From Rhodanobacter denitrificans (lineage in GTDB: Bacteria > Pseudomonadota > Gammaproteobacteria > Xanthomonadales > Rhodanobacteraceae): DNA of 64,000 nucleotides. This document shows, piece by piece, positions 17,901 through 24,134 of the stretch. The position numbers were made by a program, and so were the translations under genes. The stretch lies in assembly GCA_003241385.1 (NCBI GenBank), contig QFPO01000005.1:62001-126000 (forward strand), read 5' to 3'. A model generated the notes under the pieces. It made no database searches. It had not been told where the DNA came from and worked only from the letters and a program-made list of their open reading frames with translations. The first letter of the stretch is position 1. Every line of letters begins with the position of its first letter.

Positions 17901-18593
17901 CTTCTCGGCGGCCGTGCCACTGCTGGCGATGTTGACCCACTCCCAGTTGTTCGCGGTGAACAGCCGGGTGCGGCTGGCGGCGTCGATGCGGCCGTCCGTG
18001 TCGAGGGTGAGTGCGACGCCGGTCTTGAGCCGGTAGTAGCCGGCGGCATTGCCGCAGAAGCGCGTGTCGGAGCCGAGATTGCGTGTCGTACTGGAGCCTG
18101 GATTGCTCGGCCGGTTGCGGATGATGCCGTTGTCCCAGGCGGCCGTGAACGTGGCATTGGGCATCTTGGTGACACCGTCGGCCAGCAGCGGCGGCTGATA
18201 GTCCACGCCCGCGGTCGCGTTGTAATACGCACCGTTCATCGCCCAAGAGCGTGGGTTCGCCGGATCGGTCACGCGCGGGTCGATCACGCCAGCGCACAGG
18301 TACGGGCCGCCACCGGACGGGTAGGCGGCACTGCTGCTGGTGTCCTGCTGATCGGTCGCGCCCCATCCCGCGCCGGAATAGGGACGCTGGTCGCCCATGA
18401 AGTTGCGTCCCATCGAGCCGGAGTCGTCGAAGGTCAGCATCAGGTTCGGCGCGACCGTCGAGGTCAGGTCGGGCGGCGTCGGGTACAGATCGACCGTCGC
18501 GGCGCCGGTCGGCGCGGCGACGCCGGCCAGCAGGCACAGCGCGCCGATCCAGGCGCTGGTACGGGCCGAATCGAGCAGGGCGGTAGCGTTCAT
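14937..18593 (-). CDS. pilY1: Type IV pilus tip adhesin and biogenesis protein PilY1
   Basis: A 1218-residue exported protein with a signal peptide ending near residue 32. It begins with a von Willebrand A-like part (LMLTFDDSGSMG supplies the metal-site DxSxS pattern). The C-terminal half is the PilY1 beta-propeller, with repeated strands and the calcium-site-like loop DLNGDQVDDIAV. PilY1 is needed for pilus extension and surface sensing. It follows pilX by 10 bp and precedes pilE, the standard order of this cluster. Confidence 0.93.
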   Translation of the reverse strand: MNATALLDSARTSAWIGALCLLAGVAAPTGAATVDLYPTPPDLTSTVAPNLMLTFDDSGSMGRNFMGDQRPYSGAGWGATDQQDTSSSAAYPSGGGPYLCAGVIDPRVTDPANPRSWAMNGAYYNATAGVDYQPPLLADGVTKMPNATFTAAWDNGIIRNRPSNPGSSTTRNLGSDTRFCGNAAGYYRLKTGVALTLDTDGRIDAASRTRLFTANNWEWVNIASSGTAAEKQNFANWYSYYHTRHLAAKTALSRAFAPFDDNIRVAWQNINSNQIGTNTAIYKFRDNATNNNVRTRFYNWLFDSPVSGGTPNQAATVRAGEFFRRSTGARDTNPYWDRDLNRELSCRQNFHINMSDGFWNGGTSTTTTNDRTPATRTLPDGRTYSTSETQSSIFWHENGPDARSMADIAFHYWATDLRPDFANNERTRLKVPPYIPDKSTSLFGTPLATGEDPRDNKEIYWNPANDPASWPHLVQYMIGFGISGTIPNNANTYERLRRGLLAWPETVAGTDDGRKVDDIWHAAINSRGEFFAASNPNELVSALGAIISNIIARRGSSTALSATMAILTSGTQGFSAGYDTTDWSGTLTKSDLDPTTGEPETPPLWDAGCVLTGGNCVSTGQANLPVTNPADRNIYTWNGSAGVAFRWANLSAAQRTALNKHPNPSITTPDNHGSQRVDYLRGVRTGETASPFFRRRSSVLGAIVNSQPVYVSGPTGGWEDSFPPGSPEAAAADPATGAGSYAEFIANYRDRAPTVYAGANDGMLHAFNAVNGAERFAYVPNVLFETGKLNQTTDKPNVVTVDDMPVVQDVFINGQWRSVLVGSLRLGGRGIFALDVTEPDSFSAANVLWEFSNHSPGGEVLGYTYGSANIARLNNGKWVVLVSSGYYPSLNTDPYGFPDPARLDANANRTSLLVLDLETGALIREIRTSGATTTYALSTPAGYDLNGDQVDDIAVAGDLAGNLWRFDLSSPDPEAWSVDLMFRTYGSGNPNDPGRQPISVMPVAMRDFATSRPIWIFGTGKYLGKDDRSNEGTPSNEGPQAFYGIRDYGTGASQYPIGADQLVAQTLTQDGDVRSITTNAVPASNRGWKIPLTIATERSERNVIGITPLYSSNRAVLTTLIPKGDDPCDPGRRGSVMVVDAATGGVPGNGYGGMPSLSGAQSNEIGVVVNSVAIPISGYPSLVSRLGAAGIVMPGIPEVQIPDAPNYRGAWRELLDLL

Positions 18594-18603
18594 GGCCGTA
18601 TCC

Positions 18604-19281
18604 TCACGAGCCCGAAGGATTGGACTGGTTGTTGGTCGAGTACATCGAGTACACCGATTCGGTCGCGCGCACGGCCGCGGCGCTGCTGCCGCCCTGGCTG
18701 CGCGAGGTCACGCGATAGAGCGCGCGCTTCGGATTGGGTCCGGTGCCGCCGGCCTCCTGCAGCCGCGCACTGCCCATGCGGCCCATCATGCCCTCGTAGC
18801 CGGACATGTCCAGGCCGAGTCCTTCGACCAGGAACTGCGGCTGCGAGGCCAGCGACGCGGTCTCGGCGTCGCCCGACAGGCCGTGCAGCGCCGGTGCGTA
18901 CTCGTAGCTGCCCGTCGGTGCGGCGTCCCAGGTGCGGCTCGAACGGAACGCCAGCACCTCGGGCCGGACCTCGCCGTTGATGCGCGTCCACTGACAGATC
19001 TCGGTCGTGTTGAGACCGAAACCACACGGCGGCAGCGCGCTCTCGTCGCCGGTCGGCGCCGCCCACAACGAGAACTCGCCGTCGCGCAGCGCGCTTTCCG
19101 AGCCCATCAGTGCCAGCTGCCGGTTGCGCATGCCGCCGGTCATGCGCTCCTGCAGGATCGAGGTGCTCGAGGCGGTCAGGGCCAGCAGCGTCAGCAGCAC
19201 CAGGAAGATCAGCGCGACGAACAGCACGGCGCCGTGGGGGCGTGAAGGCAGCGGACGGAGAAAGCGGGTCATGGAGGTCAT
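18604..19281 (-). CDS. pilX: Minor pilin assembly protein PilX
   Basis: A 225-residue protein with a single N-terminal hydrophobic helix (GAVLFVALIFLVLLTLLALT) that lacks the classical GFxxxE prepilin motif, as is usual for PilX-like proteins. The rest is a polar periplasmic domain ending in a Ser/Asn-rich tail. Two start codons, at 19281 and 19272, are close together and not distinguishable. It is placed by context between pilW and pilY1. Confidence 0.88.
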   Translation of the reverse strand: MTSMTRFLRPLPSRPHGAVLFVALIFLVLLTLLALTASSTSILQERMTGGMRNRQLALMGSESALRDGEFSLWAAPTGDESALPPCGFGLNTTEICQWTRINGEVRPEVLAFRSSRTWDAAPTGSYEYAPALHGLSGDAETASLASQPQFLVEGLGLDMSGYEGMMGRMGSARLQEAGGTGPNPKRALYRVTSRSQGGSSAAAVRATESVYSMYSTNNQSNPSGS

Positions 19282-19297
19282 GGCAAGCCCAGGGTGA

Positions 19298-20608
19298 TCA
19301 CTGATTGCCGTTGCGCACCGACAGCAGGGAGATGAACTCCTTGCGCAGCATGCGGCCGGAGGGGAGTTCGGTGACCGGCATCGTCGCGCCCGGCGGTTCG
19401 GGATCGGCGCTGCCGTCGACGCTGTAGCGATAGGCCGTGTCGGCCTCCGCCATCGCGTTGAGATCGTTGACGGTGTTGAACAATGCGTGGACTTCGACGC
19501 TGCGGATCGTCCGCCACATGCAGCCCGGCTCCAGATAGCTGGTGCCGAGCACGTACTCGAAGCGGTTGGCCGGCGGGAAGCACGTCGCGTTGTCGCCGAG
19601 GCTGTCGACCTCGTCGGCGGTCAGATAGGTCATGTTGCCGCCGGTGCTCTGCACGCCGTACAGGAAATCCAGGCGCTCCACGCCCTGCACGAGTTCCTGG
19701 GTCCGGTCGCCCTCGCTGCGCATCAGCGCCGGGATCAGGCGGCCGGCGACGGACGGATCGGCGTCCAGGCGCAGCCAGTAGGTCACGCTGACGAAGTCGC
19801 GGCTGAAGTTGAACACGCGCGGATCACAGGCGCCGGTACCGGGGCTCGGCTTGAACTGGTCGTCCTCGATCAGATTGGTCGGCGTCAGCACGGTGCCGCC
19901 GACATCGACCTGGACGATCGTCGAGCCGCCGCAATCGGACAGCAGCGCGAGGTCGCCGCTCTCGAAATTGAGCGGATCGTCACCGGTCGCCGATACCAGC
20001 TCCAGCTGCGGCGGCACGACGCTCGCGTCGACGATGCGATACGACCAGCCGGTGCCGCGCTGGTAGCGCACCGTCAGCACGTCGGCACCGCGGACGCGAT
20101 CGCCGGCGCCACCGCCGACATCCGGCAGGAACGGCGCGGCCGGAACGGCCGGGCTGCAATCGCCGCCGCCGCACTCGTAGCCCTGCACGAAGAAGCGCGA
20201 GCTCAGCGGATAGACCGTATCGGCCGGCCAGCCGGCCGGCGCCTCGACGACCAGATCGGGAAAGCGCAGCGAAGCGGTCGTGTTGATGATCGGCGCCGCC
20301 GAGCGGTAGACCGGGCCGTTCGCGGTCGGGCGCCAGTTCATCGGGTTGCTGTTGCTGCGGAACTGGCCGTTCATCATGCGCAGGTCGCTTTCGATGCGCG
20401 TGACGGCGTAGCGGCCGTTCTCCTGGATACGCGCCAGCGCGTCCTGCACCCGACCGGTCATGTTAGTGGCGTTGAACAACGTCACCAGGCCCATGCTGAG
20501 CAGCAGGCCCAGTACGATCGCGATCATCAGCTCGACGAGGTTGAAGCCGCCGATCGCGCGGCGCGCGGCCGGTCCGGGATGAAGTAGGGTCATCGGCGCT
20601 GCGTTCAT
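19298..20608 (-). CDS. pilW: Minor pilin PilW
   Basis: A 436-residue prepilin-like protein. The leader ends GG before FNLVELMIAIVLGLLLSMGL, with Glu at position 5 of the mature chain, and a long periplasmic domain with several cysteines follows (YECGGGDC, DCGGS, ACDPR). The start ATG at 20608 overlaps the pilV stop in an ATGA, which decides it over the longer upstream frame. It belongs to the pilus-initiating minor pilin complex with PilV, PilX, FimT and PilY1. Confidence 0.92.
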   Translation of the reverse strand: MNAAPMTLLHPGPAARRAIGGFNLVELMIAIVLGLLLSMGLVTLFNATNMTGRVQDALARIQENGRYAVTRIESDLRMMNGQFRSNSNPMNWRPTANGPVYRSAAPIINTTASLRFPDLVVEAPAGWPADTVYPLSSRFFVQGYECGGGDCSPAVPAAPFLPDVGGGAGDRVRGADVLTVRYQRGTGWSYRIVDASVVPPQLELVSATGDDPLNFESGDLALLSDCGGSTIVQVDVGGTVLTPTNLIEDDQFKPSPGTGACDPRVFNFSRDFVSVTYWLRLDADPSVAGRLIPALMRSEGDRTQELVQGVERLDFLYGVQSTGGNMTYLTADEVDSLGDNATCFPPANRFEYVLGTSYLEPGCMWRTIRSVEVHALFNTVNDLNAMAEADTAYRYSVDGSADPEPPGATMPVTELPSGRMLRKEFISLLSVRNGNQ

Positions 20609-21135
20609 GGCTGGAACACCCAGGCGAAGGTCTGCTGCTGGGCGCCGGCGTCCTCGTTCTGGTTGTCCAGACCCGACTCGATCCATTGCATCGTGATCGT
20701 GCACAGCCCGTCGTACGGCGCGCGGTCGCGCTGGTTGTCGGCCGTCACCGGCGTCGCCGAGTTGCGCTCGCAGAGCACGGTCGCGGTCGGGTTCGGCATC
20801 AGGTCGGTCAGCTGGCGGCTCCACAGCAGCCGGTCGCGTTCGGCGACCTCGGCGATCGAGCAGCCGGCGCCGGCACCGCAGGCGGCCGGCGTGCCGGTTT
20901 CCGGATAGTCGCCGTCGTAGGCGTTCTCCCAGACGCCGGCCATGTTGGCGCGCATCCGGTCGGCCAGCGACTGGGCGAGGAAATTGGCCTGGGTGCGGAT
21001 GTAGGCGCCATTGTTGACCTTGACCGAGACGACCAGCAGGCCGGCGAGGCCGAGCAGGCCGAGGCTGAAGATCAGCAGTGCGATCAGCACCTCGAGCAGA
21101 CTGAAACCGCGGGACGGATGGAGCGTTCGTTTCAT
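20605..21135 (-). CDS. pilV: Minor pilin PilV
   Basis: A 176-residue prepilin. The leader MKRTLHPSRG is cleaved before FSLLEVLIALLIFSLGLLGL, with Glu at position 5. The body contains LAQSLADRMRANM, a common PilV segment. The start is set by the leader; the frame continues upstream, but there is no leader-like sequence there. Coupled to pilW by an ATGA overlap and preceded by fimT after 11 bp. Confidence 0.92.
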   Translation of the reverse strand: MKRTLHPSRGFSLLEVLIALLIFSLGLLGLAGLLVVSVKVNNGAYIRTQANFLAQSLADRMRANMAGVWENAYDGDYPETGTPAACGAGAGCSIAEVAERDRLLWSRQLTDLMPNPTATVLCERNSATPVTADNQRDRAPYDGLCTITMQWIESGLDNQNEDAGAQQQTFAWVFQP

Positions 21136-21146
21136 CGTCGGGGTAC

Positions 21147-21770
21147 TCACGCGCAGCTGCCGGCCGGCGAACCGGTGGTATCGCGCTTGCTGGAAATGGT
21201 GCCGCTGCCGGCGACCGTGATGCGGCGCGACCCGACTTCGTCCGCGTGGGAGGTCGGGCGGCAGACATTGAGGTCGAAACCGGTGGCCTGGCGCAGATCG
21301 CCGCTGATGCCGAACAGCACGAGGCCGTCCTCGCCGCCGCCCGAGGCGGCGCCGAAGACCCGATAATCGGCGGCCACCGGGCCGTGATGGCGCATGCAGA
21401 TCGGCGCACCGTCCTCGATGTCGGCCGTGCAGGCCGCCTCGTCGCCGGGCGAGGTCGGCACGTCCTGTACGACGCCGCTGACACGGCGCGCGGCGACGAC
21501 CTGCCAACCGGCCGACCAGTCGCCGCCATTGGCGATCACTGCCACCGGACGGCCGCGCTTGACGGCCTCCGATCGGGCCAGGTTGAGTGCTGCGACGAGG
21601 TCGTTCGTGGTCCCGGACACCGTCATGTTGATCGATATCTGTTGAAAACTCGGGAACGCGATGGCTGCCAGGACGGCCAGGACCACCATCACGGTAATCA
21701 TCTCGATCAGCGTGAAGCCGCGCATGGCGGCGCGGGGCCGGGTGTCGTGGGTCGGTGCGGCTGGGCGCAT
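21147..21770 (-). CDS. fimT: Minor pilin FimT (GspH-type)
   Basis: A 207-residue prepilin. The processing site is RAAMRG before FTLIEMITVMVVLAVLAAIA, followed by FPSFQQI, then a GspH/FimT domain with NLARSEAVKRGRPV, a strong FimT signature. The ATG at 21770 has an AGGGGA ribosome site; a later ATG at 21725, just three residues before the cleavage point, is the alternative. First gene of the minor-pilin operon, transcribed leftward. ispH ends in the opposite side of a 126-bp gap. Confidence 0.9.
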   Translation of the reverse strand: MRPAAPTHDTRPRAAMRGFTLIEMITVMVVLAVLAAIAFPSFQQISINMTVSGTTNDLVAALNLARSEAVKRGRPVAVIANGGDWSAGWQVVAARRVSGVVQDVPTSPGDEAACTADIEDGAPICMRHHGPVAADYRVFGAASGGGEDGLVLFGISGDLRQATGFDLNVCRPTSHADEVGSRRITVAGSGTISSKRDTTGSPAGSCA

Positions 21771-21896
21771 GGCTTCCCCTGCATGGAGCCGGATTGAGCG
21801 AGGCTGCAGGCTAGGCACGCGGCGGCACAACGGCAACCGCCAGCGGCGTGCGAGGTAGCAATTGGCGGACGAGTGGCGACCGCGACCGCGCAGCGG

Positions 21897-22844
21897 TCAG
21901 GCCACGACCTTGAGCCGCAGTTCCCTGGGCAGCGCGAAGGTGACGTTCTCCGGCTCGCCGTCGAGTTCGCGCACATCGGCGGCACCCCACTCGCGCAGCC
22001 GCTCGATCACGCCGCGGACCAGGCTTTCCGGTGCCGAGGCGCCGGCGGTGACGCCGATGCGGGCATGGCCGTTCAGCCATTCCGGTCGGATGTCGTCGGC
22101 GCCGTCGATCAGGAAGGCCGGCACGCCCTGCTTCTGCGCCAGTTCGCGCAGGCGGTTGGAGTTGGAGCTGTTCGGCGAGCCGACCACGAGCACCACGTCG
22201 CACTGCTGGCCGAGCCGGCGCACCGCGTCCTGGCGGTTCTGCGTGGCGTAGCAGATGTCGTCGTGGCGGGGCCCGAGGATCGCCGGAAATGCCGCGCGCA
22301 ACGCCTCGATCACGGCGCGCGTATCGTCGACCGACAGCGTGGTCTGGCTGACGTAGGCGATGTGGTCCGGGTGCAGCGGACGCAGCTGGGCGACGCATTC
22401 GGGCGTTTCGACCAGGTAGATGCGGCCGGCGTTGTCGGCGTTCCACTGGCCCATCGTGCCCTCGACCTCGGGATGGCCGGCGTGTCCGATCAGGACCACG
22501 TCGCGGCCGGCCTTGCCGTGCCGCGCCACCTCGATGTGGACCTTGGTGACCAGCGGACAGGTCGCATCGAACACGGCCAGTCCGCGCCGCTGCGCCTCGT
22601 CGCGGACGTCGCGGGAGACGCCGTGCGCGCTGAAGATCACCGTGGCGCCGTCCGGCACCTCGTCGAGTTCGTCGACGAAGACCGCGCCGCGTGCGCGCAG
22701 CGAGTCGACGACGAAGCGGTTGTGTACGACCTCGTGACGGACGTAGATCGGTGCGCCGAACGTGTCGATCGCGCGCTCGACGATCTCGATCGCGCGATCG
22801 ACGCCGGCACAGAAGCCGCGCGGATTGGCCAGTAGAACCTGCAT
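21897..22844 (-). CDS. ispH: 4-hydroxy-3-methylbut-2-enyl diphosphate reductase
   Basis: Last enzyme of the methylerythritol phosphate pathway, reducing HMBPP to IPP and DMAPP with a 4Fe-4S cluster. It has 315 residues. The three cluster cysteines are C12 (NPRGFCAGV), the one in FDATCPLVTKVH and the one in DDICYATQNRQ. The conserved SPNSSNSNRL and the TxGAS motif (TAGASAPESLV) are present. It follows lspA by eight bases on the same strand. Confidence 0.96.
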   Translation of the reverse strand: MQVLLANPRGFCAGVDRAIEIVERAIDTFGAPIYVRHEVVHNRFVVDSLRARGAVFVDELDEVPDGATVIFSAHGVSRDVRDEAQRRGLAVFDATCPLVTKVHIEVARHGKAGRDVVLIGHAGHPEVEGTMGQWNADNAGRIYLVETPECVAQLRPLHPDHIAYVSQTTLSVDDTRAVIEALRAAFPAILGPRHDDICYATQNRQDAVRRLGQQCDVVLVVGSPNSSNSNRLRELAQKQGVPAFLIDGADDIRPEWLNGHARIGVTAGASAPESLVRGVIERLREWGAADVRELDGEPENVTFALPRELRLKVVA

Positions 22845-22852
22845 GGGCACGA

Positions 22853-23350
22853 TTATCCGCCAGCGGGCGCGGTTTTCCCACCGAACAGGCCGGCGGCGAT
22901 CAGCAGCACCGCGCCGACGCAGATCGCCGAGTCGGCGACGTTGAACGCCGGGAAATGCCACTGGCCGAAGTAGACGTCGATGAAATCGGTCACCTGGCCG
23001 TGGCGCAGGCGGTCGATCAGATTGCCGATTGCGCCGCCGATCACCAGCGACAGCGGCAGGGCGTTGCGCCAGTCGGCACGCGGCGTGCGCGCGAGCCAGG
23101 CGACCAGCAGGGCACTGAGGCCGACCGCCAGGATCGTGAACAGCCAGCGCTGCCAGCCGCCGGCGTCGGCGAGAAAGCTGAACGCCGCGCCGGTGTTGAA
23201 CGCCAGCGTCCAGTTCAGCAGGTCCGGAATCACCGGCACCGGGGTGTACGGCGTCAGCGCGCGCAGTGCGATCTCCTTGGTCGCCTGATCGGCGAGGAAG
23301 ACGATCAGCGACAGCAGCAGCCAGGACAGGGCATTGGGGCGAGGGGACAT
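22853..23350 (-). CDS. lspA: Lipoprotein signal peptidase (signal peptidase II)
   Basis: Inner-membrane aspartyl protease that cuts prolipoproteins before the lipidated cysteine. It has 165 residues and four membrane helices. The catalytic aspartates lie in GGAIGNLIDRLRHG and FNVADSAICVG, and the N-terminal motif LADQATKEIA is typical. It would process the DUF1318 and META lipoproteins of this window. In many gammaproteobacteria ileS lies directly upstream; here the upstream neighbour is a divergent small gene, so lspA-ispH stand as a pair. Confidence 0.96.
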   Translation of the reverse strand: MSPRPNALSWLLLSLIVFLADQATKEIALRALTPYTPVPVIPDLLNWTLAFNTGAAFSFLADAGGWQRWLFTILAVGLSALLVAWLARTPRADWRNALPLSLVIGGAIGNLIDRLRHGQVTDFIDVYFGQWHFPAFNVADSAICVGAVLLIAAGLFGGKTAPAGG

Positions 23351-23512
23351 GGACGCGCGGAAGGAGAGGACGGGGCGGGGGCGCGCGAATCGGCGCGCCG
23401 GCCGGCCACTTTACCGATCTTTTCGCGGATCTTGCAGCTTCGATGTGCATGGCGCGGAGCGAAAGGTGTCTGATGACACCGCACCACCCACCCCTCCCCC
23501 TGGAGTATTCCG

Positions 23513-23932
23513 ATGCTTCTCAAGACGATTTCTTCGACGACGCTCGCGCTGGCTCTGGCCGGCGGCGTGCTGCTGACCGCGCCGGCGGCGCCGGCATTCG
23601 CACAGAGTGAACAGCCTTCCGCCAGCGCTCCCGACGCCGCTGGCGCGCATCCGCATCGCCGCCACGGCCGCTTCAAGGCGACGCCCGAGGAACGCGCCGT
23701 GCTGGCCGACCTGCACGCGCTGACGCGGGTCTATCTGCAGTCCAACCGCGCCTCGGAGCTGCCGGCGCTGTATCGCAGCGTGCTGGCCAAGACCGACAAC
23801 GAGACGATCCGCAAGGTCGCCAGCCGGATGCTCGAGCGCGCCGGGCAGGCGCCGCAGAATCCGGATGTGGAGATCGCGCGGCTGACCCGCCAGCTCAACG
23901 ACGGCCTGGCCGCCCTCCCGGCCGGCGGCTGA
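23513..23932 (+). CDS. Small secreted protein of unknown function
   Basis: A 139-residue protein that I do not recognise. It has a clear signal peptide (KTISSTTLALALAGGVLL, cleavage near FAQS at about residue 31). Next come a Ser/Ala linker, a short His/Arg stretch (AHPHRRHGRF) and a helical domain of about 85 residues (TPEERAVLADLHALTRVYL, SVLAKTDNETIRKVASRM). No cysteines are present after the signal. A GGAG ribosome site sits eight bases before the ATG. A strong terminator follows, so it is a one-gene unit divergent from lspA. Confidence 0.75.
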   Translation: MLLKTISSTTLALALAGGVLLTAPAAPAFAQSEQPSASAPDAAGAHPHRRHGRFKATPEERAVLADLHALTRVYLQSNRASELPALYRSVLAKTDNETIRKVASRMLERAGQAPQNPDVEIARLTRQLNDGLAALPAGG

Positions 23933-23973
23933 GTCGCGGCGGCCGCGAAGGCCGCGAACCGACCCGAGCGGAC

Positions 23974-24010
23974 GGCATCGGATCGCGCGATCCGGTGCCG
24001 TTTTCGTTTT
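23974..24010 (+). terminator. Rho-independent terminator after the small secreted protein
   Basis: A 12-bp stem (23974-23985 with 23988-23999, one T-G pair) followed by G and TTTTCGTTTT at 24001-24010. It separates the small secreted gene from the molybdoenzyme operon. Confidence 0.82.
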
Positions 24011-24134
24011 CGTCCGCCGCGCATGGGCGCGACCCGTGCGCGCGCTCGCGATGCACCGCCGTGCGGAGCCACGGCGACGACGCTTCCGGTACCATGCCGG
24101 CGCCGTGCGTTCGTGCACGACCGACCAGCCGCGC

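Noticed and set aside
16032..18980. A 982-codon frame antisense to pilY1 and pilX
   Set aside because: Mirror of real genes; the product shows no domain and only Val/Arg/Gly/Ala bias.
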